A DNA stretch of 64,000 bases from CAYTSA01 sp964440345 (GTDB lineage Bacteria > Desulfobacterota > Desulfovibrionia > Desulfovibrionales > Desulfovibrionaceae), in NCBI GenBank assembly GCA_964440345.1, contig CAYTSA010000009.1, forward strand, positions 1 through 64,000, read 5' to 3'. The notes under the pieces were generated by a model, which did not search any database, had not been told where the DNA came from, and was given only the letters and a program-made list of their open reading frames with translations. Below are positions 8,755 through 17,953 of this stretch, one piece after another. How positions within the stretch are numbered: position 1 is the first letter of the stretch; each line of letters begins with the position of its first letter. Made by a program: the position numbers and the translations under genes.

Positions 8755-9669
8755 ATGAGACTGTTGACGCGTTCAGATTTCGACGGCTTGGCCTGCGCCG
8801 TTTTGTTCAAGGAATTGGGCATAATGGACGACTGGAAATTCGTTCACCCCAAGGATGTGCAAGACGGCAAGATAGAAGTATCCGAGAATGACATTCTTGC
8901 CAACGTGCCGTACGCCAAGGGCGCAGGGTTGTGGTTTGATCACCACTCCAGCGAACAGGAGCGCAAGGCGTTTGGCGAATCGTTCAACGGCGTTTCCAAG
9001 CACGCGCCCAGCTGCGCCCGGGTGGTGTGGGAGTATTACGGCGGCCATGAAAAATTTGACAGTCGCTTTGACGACATGCTGCTCTATGTGGACAAGGTGG
9101 ACAGCGGCGACCTGACGGAAGACGAAATCGCTAACCCTCAGGGCTGGGTGCTTCTGGGCTTTCTCATGGATCCGCGCACTGGTCTGGGCCGCTATCGCGA
9201 CTATTCCATCAGCAACTACCAGCTGATGGAGGAGCTTATCGGCTTTTGCCGCACCATGGAGATAGACGAAATCCTTGCTCTGCCGGACGTCAAGGAGCGC
9301 ATTGACCGCTATTTCGAGCAGCAAGATTCATTCGAGAAGATGCTGCAAGACTGCTCAACTGTGCATGACAACGTGCTCGTCATCGACCTGCGCAAGCAGG
9401 AGGAAATTTTCACCGGCAACCGTTTTTTGGTGTACACGTTGTTCCCTCAGTGCAACATCTCCATTCAAGCAATATGGGGGCTGAAGAAACAAAACACTGT
9501 CTTTACGGTGGGGTATTCTACCGTCAATCGCACGTCCAAAGTGAACGTGGGCAAGCTGATGCTGCGCCACGGCGGCGGAGGGCACGACCAGGTGGGCACC
9601 TGTCAAGTGCCCAACAGCGAGGCGGAAAAGGTGCTGCGCGAATTGATAGAGGAGTGTAAGGATCAGTAA
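8755..9669 (+). CDS. DHH-family phosphoesterase (exopolyphosphatase-like)
   Basis: A 304-residue protein of the DHH/DHHA1 superfamily. It has the N-terminal metal motif SDFDGLA, then FDHHSSEQ (the DHH motif) at about 62-67, and a C-terminal glycine-rich DHHA1 element GGGGHDQVGTC. Family members cleave phosphodiester or phosphoanhydride bonds in short oligonucleotides, cyclic dinucleotides or polyphosphate with Mn2+. Close relatives in Desulfovibrio are usually called exopolyphosphatase-related. In a genome rich in cyclic-di-GMP genes, an oligonucleotide or pApA/pGpG hydrolase role is also possible (inference). Confidence 0.85.
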   Translation: MRLLTRSDFDGLACAVLFKELGIMDDWKFVHPKDVQDGKIEVSENDILANVPYAKGAGLWFDHHSSEQERKAFGESFNGVSKHAPSCARVVWEYYGGHEKFDSRFDDMLLYVDKVDSGDLTEDEIANPQGWVLLGFLMDPRTGLGRYRDYSISNYQLMEELIGFCRTMEIDEILALPDVKERIDRYFEQQDSFEKMLQDCSTVHDNVLVIDLRKQEEIFTGNRFLVYTLFPQCNISIQAIWGLKKQNTVFTVGYSTVNRTSKVNVGKLMLRHGGGGHDQVGTCQVPNSEAEKVLRELIEECKDQ

Positions 9670-9697
9670 CCGCCTGCGCTGACTCGCCGTGTTTTTT

Positions 9698-9731
9698 TGA
9701 GCGCCCTGGGCAGACCCCAAGGGCGCTTTCC
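9698..9731 (+). terminator. Intrinsic terminator after the DHH phosphoesterase gene
   Basis: GAGCGCCCTGGG pairs with CCCAAGGGCGCTTT across a short CAGA loop with one imperfection, followed by TTTC. It lies between convergent genes and may serve both strands. Confidence 0.7.
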
Positions 9732-9748
9732 CATGCATATGCTTAGGA

Positions 9749-11125
9749 TCACTCCTCCAAAGGACAACCAAAGGCCATGCAGGCGGCCATGGAGCCCAGG
9801 GCGACCTCTACGTCTGCAAAACCGTGATTCTTGAGCATGGCGGCTGCGCCGATGGCCCGCACCCCACTGCCGCAAAAGGCGGTGACAGGCTGGTCCTTGG
9901 GCAACTCGTGCAGCCGCTCCGGCAGGTCGCCCAGGAAAATGTGGACAGCGCCAGTCAGCCTGGCCAAGTCAAACTCCTCTTCCTTGCGCACGTCCAGCAG
10001 GGTGAAGCTCTCGTTGTCAGTGATGCGCTGGGTAAGCGTGTCCGAATGCACGGCTGGTATGGTCTCGTACCGGCGGCCGCTGGTTTCCCAGGCTGTAAGA
10101 GAATTGTGCAGCAAGCACGTCACATTGTCGTAGCCTATGCGCTGCAGTTGGACCACGGCTTCCTGGCTCTGCTCCACGGTTTCGACCACCAAGCCGATCT
10201 CCTTGCCGTAAGAAAGAAAATACCCCACGTACGCGGAGAGCACTTCCAGCGGCATGGCCATGCTGCCCGGGATCATGGCGCCGGCAATGGCCTCGGCGCT
10301 GCGCACGTCCAACACCGCCATGCCGTCGGCTTGTTTGGCTGCAAATATGTTTGCGTCTACGGACGCCGGCCTGGCCATGCAGTCTATGGCTGGCGCGTTG
10401 CCGTGCTGGTTATACTCCTCCATTTGTTTGAAATACCCCGGCAATGGATGTTTTTCCGCCACTTTATGCTGGATGAACTCCTCCTTGTTCAACTGGAGTA
10501 CAGGATTGTGCAAGCGCTCATAGCCTAGAGTGGAGAAGTTGCGCGGCGCCATGCCGGAGCCGCAGACAGACCCGGCGCCGTGGGCAGGGTAGAGGATGCA
10601 TTGGTCGCCCAGGGGAAGCAGCTTGGCGTGCACGGAGCCGTAGAGCAGGCTGGCGGTTTCTTCTTTGCGGTTAGGAAAAAAGTCAGTGCGGCCCACATCG
10701 CCGATAAAGAGAGCGTCGCCGGTAAAAACGCCCAGGGCGGTTTCCTTGTCATACGACGCGTCAATCAGGACATAGGAGAGGGAATCAAAGGTGTGCCCCG
10801 GGGTCTCCAGCACGCGTATCTGCAAACTGCCTATGTCAAAGGTTTCGCCCTCGCGGGCAACATGTCCGTAGGCGAAGTCGGTGTGCGGGCCGTGGAAAAT
10901 CTGGCCGCCGCACCGGTTGGCCAGCTCCACGGAGCCGATGGCGTAGTCTTCATTGCGGTGGGTTTCAAATATGTGGGTAATGGCGGAGCCGTTGCGCTGG
11001 GCGATTTCCAGATAGATTTCACAGTCGCGCCTGGGGTCAATGACGGCGGCTTTACCGTTGTGGCCGACTATGTAAGAAAGATGCGCCAGTCCGGGTGAAT
11101 AGATGGTTTCCAGAAACATGGTCAT
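9749..11125 (-). CDS. MBL-fold protein with two C-terminal rhodanese domains (persulfide dioxygenase-like)
   Basis: A 458-residue sulfur-metabolism protein. Residues 1-250 are a metallo-beta-lactamase fold of the ETHE1/POD-like group (ETPGHTFDS, FTGDALFIGDVGRTDFF, YPAHGAGSVCG). The usual THxHxDH metal motif is replaced by THRNEDYAIG, so the iron site must differ or be lost. Two rhodanese domains follow: the first (about 270-350) lacks an active-site cysteine, while the second has AFCGSGVRA with the cysteine loop. GGAGG stands ahead of the ATG. In a sulfate reducer a role in persulfide or thiosulfate handling is plausible, but dioxygenase activity should not be assumed. Confidence 0.82.
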   Translation of the reverse strand: MTMFLETIYSPGLAHLSYIVGHNGKAAVIDPRRDCEIYLEIAQRNGSAITHIFETHRNEDYAIGSVELANRCGGQIFHGPHTDFAYGHVAREGETFDIGSLQIRVLETPGHTFDSLSYVLIDASYDKETALGVFTGDALFIGDVGRTDFFPNRKEETASLLYGSVHAKLLPLGDQCILYPAHGAGSVCGSGMAPRNFSTLGYERLHNPVLQLNKEEFIQHKVAEKHPLPGYFKQMEEYNQHGNAPAIDCMARPASVDANIFAAKQADGMAVLDVRSAEAIAGAMIPGSMAMPLEVLSAYVGYFLSYGKEIGLVVETVEQSQEAVVQLQRIGYDNVTCLLHNSLTAWETSGRRYETIPAVHSDTLTQRITDNESFTLLDVRKEEEFDLARLTGAVHIFLGDLPERLHELPKDQPVTAFCGSGVRAIGAAAMLKNHGFADVEVALGSMAACMAFGCPLEE

Positions 11126-11343
11126 GGGAAAACCTCCAGTTTTTGTATATGCTGTATAAGCAGTATAGCGTCATTACCACTGTGCCCAGTTTGTACGCCC
11201 TTTGCAGGGTGAATAACAGGTGAGTAGTCGGTTATGCACGATTGCCCGATGCATCTTTTCAGCATATCATGGTATGCAGGCGTAATGCAAAGTTGTTGTG
11301 ATGACATAATCAGAAACAAAGGCATGAAATGCAAGGAGACCCC

Positions 11344-11802
11344 ATGAGTACTGTGTTGTTTAAAGAAATACAGAATCCGCCTGTATGGGTGTGGATAGCT
11401 TTGACGCTCGTCGTGGCCCTTCCTTTGGGCGTTGTTCTGGCCGGCGGGTCTTCTTTTTGGGTGCTGCTTATCCCTGTATGCATTGTCGGGTTTATTGTCT
11501 TGCTGTTCATGCCCATGCGCACGGCGGTGGATAACGTAAAAATCCAAGTCTCGTTTGGTCCGGCCAGGATTATTCGTTTTACTATTCCCATTCACGAGAT
11601 CAACAGCGCGCAGATAGTGACGTATACGCCCATGCGGACATATATGGGATGGGGAATCCGGACTGGAAGAGACCGTTCGGTCTGCTATACCATGCACGGC
11701 AGCCAGGGCGTTATGCTGGAGATGGCCGACGGCCGCAAAAAGCTCATCGGCTCACAGCGGGCCGCAGAGTTGGGCGAGGCGATAGCGAAAGCGGGCCAGT
11801 AA
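11344..11802 (+). CDS. Small membrane protein with PH-like soluble domain, function unknown
   Basis: A 152-residue protein with two N-terminal transmembrane helices (VWVWIALTLVVALPLGVVL and FWVLLIPVCIVGFIVLLF). The soluble part resembles bacterial PH-like domains: strands such as VKIQVSFGPARIIRFTIP, then GWGIRTG and GVMLEMADGRKKLIGSQ. The start at 11344 is chosen because AAGGAG lies just before it; the earlier ATG at 11329 lacks one. Its 3' end is three bases from that of the DUF4197 gene on the other strand. Confidence 0.7.
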   Translation: MSTVLFKEIQNPPVWVWIALTLVVALPLGVVLAGGSSFWVLLIPVCIVGFIVLLFMPMRTAVDNVKIQVSFGPARIIRFTIPIHEINSAQIVTYTPMRTYMGWGIRTGRDRSVCYTMHGSQGVMLEMADGRKKLIGSQRAAELGEAIAKAGQ

Positions 11803-11805
11803 GGA

Positions 11806-12621
11806 CTATTCCAGTGAACCGAAAACTATCTGCATCAGGTCCGTGGTGCGAAAGGCCGCGTTGTCCCGGACGTTTTTCTCGTATTCGGCCATCTGGGCGA
11901 AAAGCCCGTCCAGCCCTTTTTCTGTGACGTAATCCTTCAGGTTTACCTGGGTGTCGCCCATCAGAGGCGCCGCACTGGAGGCGGCGTCGGTCAGCGTCTG
12001 GTAATACTGCGCCACCTTGGCTTTGGCCAAAGAATCTTCAATGATGGGCGTCACCTTGTCCTGCAACTCTTTGCGCTTGGCTGTTTCAAAATACCGCGTG
12101 GCGGCGTCGTCCGGCCCGGCGAGGATGGCCCGGCCGTCTTCCATGGTCATGCTGTTGATGGCGTCCAGGAAGATGGACGTGGTTTCGGGCACAGCCTTTT
12201 CCGCGGCGTGGTTCATGGAAGCCACAAAATCCGTGACCAGTTCTTCCTGGCCCACGGCCTTCAACCCCTTGGCCAGAGTTTGCAACTGATCAGGCAGAGC
12301 GATTTTGGCAATGGGGTTATCCAGATAGCCGTTGCGCTGGCCCAGCATGTCTATGGATTTTTCCACAGCCAGTTGCAGCGCGTCTGCTAAGCCACCGTTT
12401 ATCTGCGTCTCGGTCAGCTCGTTGGTAGAGCCGGACTGGCTCCCGCTTGTGGTGTCTGAAGATTCGTTGAGTTGCTGCTTCAAGGCGTCCTGCGCGCCGG
12501 AGGACAGGTCGGAGGCAAAGGCCGGGACGATGCAAAAGACCGTGATTGCGCCGGCCAGGATGGTGCAGACGAAGTGTGCGCAGTCCAGACGCCGCAAGAC
12601 TTCAACATCAGGGAGTGACAT
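11806..12621 (-). CDS. DUF4197 family secreted protein
   Basis: About 271 residues. A hydrophobic leader (FVCTILAGAITVFCIVPAFA) precedes a helical domain typical of DUF4197 (GLADALQLAVEKSIDMLG, GYLDNPIAKIALPDQL, DLMQIVFGSLE). Function is not established for the family; members are usually periplasmic. The ATG at 12621 overlaps the end of the upstream ABC ATPase by 14 bases, suggesting read-through from the uptake operon, although no ribosome-binding site is obvious. It may be an independent gene that happens to follow the operon. Confidence 0.72.
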   Translation of the reverse strand: MSLPDVEVLRRLDCAHFVCTILAGAITVFCIVPAFASDLSSGAQDALKQQLNESSDTTSGSQSGSTNELTETQINGGLADALQLAVEKSIDMLGQRNGYLDNPIAKIALPDQLQTLAKGLKAVGQEELVTDFVASMNHAAEKAVPETTSIFLDAINSMTMEDGRAILAGPDDAATRYFETAKRKELQDKVTPIIEDSLAKAKVAQYYQTLTDAASSAAPLMGDTQVNLKDYVTEKGLDGLFAQMAEYEKNVRDNAAFRTTDLMQIVFGSLE

Positions 12622-13246
12622 ATCGTTGCAAAAGGAGGTGCGAATCAGGCAGGCAGAGAGGAGCGTTGGCAATATGAAGGACTTGAAAATGAAAAGAATC
12701 GAGGCGTTCAAGCTGATGGCTGATCATCAGCACGGCGCAATCTCTGGCTGTGCATTCGCATATGTCTTGTTCTACCGTTTCTTGCCATTCTTGGTCCAAA
12801 AACGCGAAGGGCTCGTCAAGAAACAGCGCTTGTGGAGATACAGCCATGGCGCGGGCCAGGTTCAGACGTCGTCGCATGCCGCCGCTCATTCGGTTGGGCT
12901 TCATATCTTCTGAAAGTTGATAGCGTTGCAGCCAATACTTGGCGCTTTCTCTCGCGTCTGCTGGCTCCATGTCCGATCCGCCCAAGGCGAATGTTACGTT
13001 TTCAATTGCCGTCAGCCAGGGAACCAGCACGTCATCCTGGAATACGCAGCCCCTACGCAGGGTTTTGACGCTCACTTCTCCTCTGTCCGGCGGGATGATC
13101 CCGGCGGCAAGTTCCAGCAAGGTTGTTTTACCTACGCCAGACGGTCCCGTCAGGCAAACCCCCTGGCCTGCAGGCACATTGAGGTTTACATCGTCAACCA
13201 GGCGGATACCGCCTATGCTTTTAGCGACATTGCGCAAGGTAATCAT
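12608..13246 (-). CDS. ABC transporter ATP-binding protein (NitT/TauT type)
   Basis: A 212-residue importer ATPase with Walker A GPSGVGKT, Q-loop CVFQDD, signature MSGGMRRR, Walker B ALFLDEPF and switch ISHQ. It is somewhat short at the C-terminus compared with SsuB/TauB. The ATG overlaps the stop of the permease gene (ATGA), so the two are coupled. It should power the permease at 13243-14025 with the binding protein at 14015-15013. The substrate is undetermined; the neighbouring TonB receptor and Fur-like box suggest a metal or metal chelate rather than nitrate or sulfonate. Confidence 0.88.
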   Translation of the reverse strand: MITLRNVAKSIGGIRLVDDVNLNVPAGQGVCLTGPSGVGKTTLLELAAGIIPPDRGEVSVKTLRRGCVFQDDVLVPWLTAIENVTFALGGSDMEPADARESAKYWLQRYQLSEDMKPNRMSGGMRRRLNLARAMAVSPQALFLDEPFAFLDQEWQETVEQDICECTARDCAVLMISHQLERLDSFHFQVLHIANAPLCLPDSHLLLQRYVTP

Positions 13247-14025
13247 GACTTGTCCACATCTCCCATGCATTTGACGGATATGCTGGTACGTGCTGCAAGG
13301 CTGCGCAATGGCGACACTAGGCAAGCCTCCAAGGCAACGCCCACGCCAACCACAACAACAGTCCACGCTAGCAAGGACTCCATCTCCAGCATGTGATAAG
13401 ACCAATAAATACGCGCCCCCACACCGTCTCCCGAGGCAAGGAATTCCGCCACGGTGGCTACTTTCCAACTGGTCGCCAGAGCATACGACAAGCCCGCAAG
13501 CACGTAAGGCGCCAAGCCGGGCACAAGCAAACGCAGCAGCACTGAGCGCCAGGGAGCGCCGTAAAACTTGGCCATGGCGAACATGCGCTGATCCAGAGAC
13601 ATGCAGCCCTGGGCTATGTTGGCAAACAGAGGCGGAAAGACGGTCGCAGTGACGACAGTAACAGGCGTCGCGCTCCCACTTCCAAGCCATACCAGCAGCA
13701 ACGTAATCCATACGATGGGCGGGCAGGACTGCAGCGCCGCAACAATGGGTCCGGCAACCTGCATCACTCGGCTGCTTCTGCCAGCCGGCACACCCACGGC
13801 AAAAGCCAACAGCAGCGCCAAAGATAGGCCGCACCCTGTCCGAACCAGCGTAACGGCAGCGTTGCTCCAGAACTCCTGACTGGGAACGAGCAGGGCCAGC
13901 GTTTGCAGCACTGTCCATGGCCAAGGAATGAGCATGGGCCCGGCCGCAATCGAAGCAGCCAGCCATGCTAAGACCATGAGCCCCAGTGAAAGAAACGCCA
14001 GCCCAAAGCGCCTGCTATTCTGCAA
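13243..14025 (-). CDS. ABC transporter permease (NitT/TauT/SsuC-like)
   Basis: About 260 residues with six hydrophobic segments and a binding-protein-dependent transport loop near YGAPWRSVLLRLLVPGLAPYVLAGL. I prefer TTG at 14025 because GGAGG lies six bases upstream and it overlaps the upstream gene by only 11 bases; another TTG at 14064 would add 13 residues. It forms the membrane channel of the importer with the adjacent ATPase and binding protein. Confidence 0.85.
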   Translation of the reverse strand: MQNSRRFGLAFLSLGLMVLAWLAASIAAGPMLIPWPWTVLQTLALLVPSQEFWSNAAVTLVRTGCGLSLALLLAFAVGVPAGRSSRVMQVAGPIVAALQSCPPIVWITLLLVWLGSGSATPVTVVTATVFPPLFANIAQGCMSLDQRMFAMAKFYGAPWRSVLLRLLVPGLAPYVLAGLSYALATSWKVATVAEFLASGDGVGARIYWSYHMLEMESLLAWTVVVVGVGVALEACLVSPLRSLAARTSISVKCMGDVDKS

Positions 14026-15013
14026 AGAAGCCCTCCGGGAGCATCGACCGGCCGTCGACGTCAAACACCTGAGGATACACCATGCCCAGATACGTCAGCA
14101 CCTCTTTTCGGCAGTCACGGGCCAGGCGAACCCGCACTACATCTCGTTCCATAGAAGCGAGCACGGTTTCGCGCGAAAAGAACCCTGAAAATGATTCTGG
14201 AAGCGCTTCAACTCCCGGTATAGGGTCATCCACCAGCTCACCCCCTCGTTTTACCAGGGCCTCAGAGAGCGTGTTGCAAAGTTCGGGATTACTGCGACAC
14301 AAATCAGTGCGCACCCCAAATCCGGCAATCGGCAGATAAGGCTCTGAACCGGTTTTGGCTCCGTAGAGTTCTTCCACGCTGGCCACCACCCGTAATTGGG
14401 GCGCTTTGATCAATAAACGCGTCACCGTAGGCTCAGGCGCCATAAGCAAGTTTACCCGTCCACGCATGGTTTCCATCGCCAGTTGTCTGGCCTCATGTAG
14501 AGTATATAGGAAGTCGGGAACTCCTTTGCCTTGCAGAGCTTTGAGCACGGCGAGGCCTGGAGACTGCGGAGGGGTTACCGACATGCGTTCTCCATTTGGC
14601 AACGCAAGAACGTCTTCCATTGTTTGCAGGTCGTCACGGCTTGTGAGGATATAGAACTTTCGCCAGCCTGTGACCGCCAGAAGAGTGACAGGAGCGCCCC
14701 GCAGGGCGGCCTGGGCGAAACCTTCCACATGGCCGAGCCAGACATCACCCTTGCCCGCCAATAGCAGAGAACGTAAGTCATCAAGATTCTTCCAGTAAAT
14801 TGGGTTAAAAGAAGCAATGCCCTCGAAATCGCCGGCGGAAATCGCCCGCCAGAAGGGCAACTGCGGCGTGGTGGCCAGGGGAGTGGTGAAAAATTCCAAC
14901 TGCAGAGAGTTTGCGCCCCTAATCTCCTCAACTTCGCCAGAATGCGCAGACGAGGTGCAAAACGTCAATGCTAGAGCGCAGAAGACAAGAATATTTAAAA
15001 ACAAACGGCTCAT
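14015..15013 (-). CDS. Periplasmic substrate-binding protein (NMT1/SsuA-like)
   Basis: A 332-residue protein with a Sec signal peptide (residues 1-25, ending SSAHSG). The body resembles the NitT/TauT solute-binding fold: a GKGDVWLGHVEGFAQAALRGAPVTLLAVTGW segment, then an ABC-importer-like LPIAGFGVRTDL. It is coupled to the permease gene by a short overlap and lies nine bases after the TonB receptor gene, so receptor and importer are probably one transport route from outer to inner membrane. The ligand cannot be read from sequence. Confidence 0.8.
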   Translation of the reverse strand: MSRLFLNILVFCALALTFCTSSAHSGEVEEIRGANSLQLEFFTTPLATTPQLPFWRAISAGDFEGIASFNPIYWKNLDDLRSLLLAGKGDVWLGHVEGFAQAALRGAPVTLLAVTGWRKFYILTSRDDLQTMEDVLALPNGERMSVTPPQSPGLAVLKALQGKGVPDFLYTLHEARQLAMETMRGRVNLLMAPEPTVTRLLIKAPQLRVVASVEELYGAKTGSEPYLPIAGFGVRTDLCRSNPELCNTLSEALVKRGGELVDDPIPGVEALPESFSGFFSRETVLASMERDVVRVRLARDCRKEVLTYLGMVYPQVFDVDGRSMLPEGFFAE

Positions 15014-15022
15014 GACCGCCCC

Positions 15023-17056
15023 CTAAAACGCCAGAGAATATAGAAAAACCGCGTTGATTCCGGGTTCATACAGTTCCATGCCGCGGGCGTTGGCCAGGTG
15101 ATTTTTGTATTTTTCGTCAAAGACATTATCCACGCGTAGCGATACTTCGTTCTCCAGCCCCCACAGATCAAACGAATACCCCGCGGCGGCGTTTACAATT
15201 GCCCAACCGTCCGTATCATCCACACCTTCAGGCGTTTCATCCTGCTCCAAAGCCCAATGGTTCTCCAGATACGTCCAAAACCCGTTACCATGTTCATACC
15301 GAAGCCCGACAAGGCCATTGACCGGAGGAATGGACCGTAGCGGCTCACCGGCGTTTTCGTCCCGGCCGTAACTAGCAGCTACACTGGCGTATCCTTTCAG
15401 AGAGTCCAGGAAATAGTAGTCCAGGGAAAGCTCGGTTCCGTATATTTGCGCTTCGCCAATGTTTTCCATGGTAAAGGCCGTGTCGGTCACTTGCTCTTCC
15501 GTAATGTAGTCTTTGACCAAGTTGCCATAGACCTGCAAAGACGCGTCGAAAGGTCCAGACGCATATCTAAGCCCTGCTTCAGCGTAGTACGATGTTTCCG
15601 GGTCCAGGTCAGGATTCCCTGTGAGCACAAGGCCTCCGCCCAAACTAATATTCTTGAATCGGTCCATAATGTCAGGCGCTCGATAACTGCTGGCCACGAT
15701 AATGTTGCTCGACCATTCATCAGTCATGCGCCAAGTCAATCCGGCGTGGGCGTTCCAGGCCGTATAGCTTTTGTCGTCTTCTTCAACGGTATCATATGGG
15801 TCGTTTTCCAGATTTATCAGGTCCAGCCGGGCGCCAAGGTTCACATTCCAGTCTGGTCCGAGTTTCCAGTCGTCTTCTGCAAAGACTCCGAATGACTGTT
15901 GATAGGAGTTCGGGGTCGGTTTATCGCTCATGATGTTTCCGTTTTTCAGGAGTCTGCCCCGGCTCGAATTCATGTGCCACTGCCAAGCGTCAACCCCGGT
16001 CACCAAGGTATGTTCGCCCAGGGCGAACATACCTTGTAATTTGCCGCCCAGGGTCTCATGGTCAGCTCGGGGCCGTACGCTAGCTATGGGCATGGATTCC
16101 GGGAGCTTGTCTATAACCACACGCCGATCGTTACTCATAAAGTACAACGAAAGCAGCAGGTCTGACAGGACCATGCCCTTAGGCGCCCAGGTGGTGTCCA
16201 CGGCGACCATGGCGTTGGATGTGCGCGGATAAGTCACTTCTGCGGTCTGGGGCATGGTGGAAGTGCCGCCGGGTATTCCGATTTCGTTGCCTTCAATATA
16301 ATAGGCGTTCAGTTCAGTTTCGAGGGAGTCAAACCATTTGAAGCCTGCAGCGATACGTCCCTGAGCGTCCTCAAACTGGCTGTTGGACATGTGGGTGGAA
16401 TCGCCGCCAAAATAATCCTCGTGACCTCTGCGGCCTCCTGAAAGCTGCACCCAGAATTTTTCCGTGCTGTAGGCGAGCCGTCCATAACTGTCTGAGCCAA
16501 AAGGATTTGTTGTAATATTCTGTTTGGCTTCGCCATGTATCTCCCCGTCCAGGGTGTAGGCAGGCTTTTTGGTAATGATGTTTACCACGCCGCCGATGGA
16601 GCCGGAACCGTATAGGGAGCTGATTGGCCCCTTGAGCACCTCAATGCGCTCCACGTCATATGGCTGGAAAAAACCGAACTGTCCGTTCGTTTCGGTGGCA
16701 GTGTTAACCCTCTTTCCGTCAATGAGAAAAATAATGGAATTACCCCTGAACCCCCGGATGTTGATGTCTTGCCCCCACGGCGACTCGCCGGCTCTGGATA
16801 CCCCGGGAATACGTGCTGCGGCGTCAGCCAGACTGGCTTGGGGCGAAAGCTCCACGTCATCCTGCTCTACAATGCCCACACCGCCGGGGGTGTTGCTCAA
16901 CAACGTGGCCACGCCTCTGGCAGTGACAATGGTCGGCTCCAGCATTGATTGCGCCTCGTCAGCGGATTGGCGTTTGTTCCCAGATTCTTCCGCATAGCCA
17001 AGTGTGGCCACGCCAAACATGAAAACCAAAAAAAATATAACAATATAACGTTTCAT
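15023..17056 (-). CDS. TonB-dependent outer-membrane receptor
   Basis: A 677-residue protein with a signal peptide, a TonB-box-like EPTIVTA at about residue 42, a plug domain (GIVEQDDVELSPQASLADA, INIRGFRGNSIIFLIDGKR, VERIEVLKGPISSLYGSGSIGGVVNIITKK) and a C-terminal beta-barrel ending in phenylalanine (VFLYSLAF). This is the standard design of siderophore, heme and vitamin B12 receptors. It is central to the island: the importer genes lie downstream and the TonB complex at 20.8-26.1 kb. A Fur-like box ahead of the operon argues for iron, but other metal chelates or cobalamin are not excluded. Confidence 0.93.
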   Translation of the reverse strand: MKRYIVIFFLVFMFGVATLGYAEESGNKRQSADEAQSMLEPTIVTARGVATLLSNTPGGVGIVEQDDVELSPQASLADAAARIPGVSRAGESPWGQDINIRGFRGNSIIFLIDGKRVNTATETNGQFGFFQPYDVERIEVLKGPISSLYGSGSIGGVVNIITKKPAYTLDGEIHGEAKQNITTNPFGSDSYGRLAYSTEKFWVQLSGGRRGHEDYFGGDSTHMSNSQFEDAQGRIAAGFKWFDSLETELNAYYIEGNEIGIPGGTSTMPQTAEVTYPRTSNAMVAVDTTWAPKGMVLSDLLLSLYFMSNDRRVVIDKLPESMPIASVRPRADHETLGGKLQGMFALGEHTLVTGVDAWQWHMNSSRGRLLKNGNIMSDKPTPNSYQQSFGVFAEDDWKLGPDWNVNLGARLDLINLENDPYDTVEEDDKSYTAWNAHAGLTWRMTDEWSSNIIVASSYRAPDIMDRFKNISLGGGLVLTGNPDLDPETSYYAEAGLRYASGPFDASLQVYGNLVKDYITEEQVTDTAFTMENIGEAQIYGTELSLDYYFLDSLKGYASVAASYGRDENAGEPLRSIPPVNGLVGLRYEHGNGFWTYLENHWALEQDETPEGVDDTDGWAIVNAAAGYSFDLWGLENEVSLRVDNVFDEKYKNHLANARGMELYEPGINAVFLYSLAF

Positions 17057-17074
17057 CGTGTCCTCCTGTGTTAC

Positions 17075-17953
17075 TCATCCTAATTCAGGGATGCAGTCCA
17101 GATCACACAGCGCCTTCCACCCGGGCCAGAATAATTTCGTTTCTGGCGTAGTCATATCTTCAAGCATGGGGGCCTGAGGATGCACTGGGACCAATAGCGC
17201 GGTCTGGCTGATATATGTTTGATATTCTGTAGAAAAAAGATATGACAAGGCCTGTTCGGCTTCAGTCGGAGCGTCTGCGCTCATGGTCATGACCAGGGGA
17301 ACCGCCCACGCGCCTGACCTGGGCCAGATCATGCGACCCCCTCCATTGCGAAAAGTTCTTGAAAACGGGGGGATGTTTACGCCCGCCCTGAAATTTCCCG
17401 CATCAATATTCTTGTTAATGTCCAAGAGCATAAACTCAGTATTCTTGGCGGCAATTACTGTTTCAGCTGCATCGCCGCAAAAGTGGCGCATAAGCGTGTC
17501 AAAAACTTCAGGCAGCGGAGTGTCTTCCGGCGGCACAGCCACAGAGTTGGCGATGTCTGGCCTGCACAGGTCAGACCAGTCCTGCAACGGAGGCGACACG
17601 TCCACATGCTGAATGAGGATGAAAGGGATCACGGCGAGCACCTTGACAAAAGAGGACGGTTCCGCCAGGCCCAAATCAGCCAGGTCCTCACGCATGGGGG
17701 GTAAATCCAGTTCGGTAAGATTCTTGAGTAAGCCTTCCTCGCCCATCCGCAGAGCGTTGCGGATAAATGAAGGGTAGGCGGAGGAAGCCAAAGCCGGAGG
17801 CGCGTCCTTGCCGAAGTTTCTGGCAAAAGACAACATCTCCTCGTGGGTCTGAACTGGCGCCGCCTTAAATCTTGGAAACTGTGCGCTCATGTCTGAAATG
17901 GTCTTCCTCGCCAAGTTGGGAGGCAACGTTAAACAAGCGTCGAACTGCTGCAT
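17075..17953 (-). CDS. Substrate-binding-protein-like protein without signal peptide
   Basis: About 292 residues resembling type 2 periplasmic binding proteins of the iron/spermidine class (FILIQHVDVSPPLQDWSDLCRPDIANSVAVPP, NTEFMLLDINKNIDAGNFRAGVN, SGAWAVPLVMTMSADAPTEAEQALSYLFS). The N-terminus (MQQFDACLTLPPNLARK) lacks a leader, so as annotated it would stay in the cytoplasm. ATG 17953 is preferred (GGAG upstream); GTG 17959 is an alternative. It overlaps the ATPase gene by 25 bases. A cytosolic ligand-binding role next to a GTPase and an ATPase is unusual; I do not know its function. Confidence 0.7.
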   Translation of the reverse strand: MQQFDACLTLPPNLARKTISDMSAQFPRFKAAPVQTHEEMLSFARNFGKDAPPALASSAYPSFIRNALRMGEEGLLKNLTELDLPPMREDLADLGLAEPSSFVKVLAVIPFILIQHVDVSPPLQDWSDLCRPDIANSVAVPPEDTPLPEVFDTLMRHFCGDAAETVIAAKNTEFMLLDINKNIDAGNFRAGVNIPPFSRTFRNGGGRMIWPRSGAWAVPLVMTMSADAPTEAEQALSYLFSTEYQTYISQTALLVPVHPQAPMLEDMTTPETKLFWPGWKALCDLDCIPELG

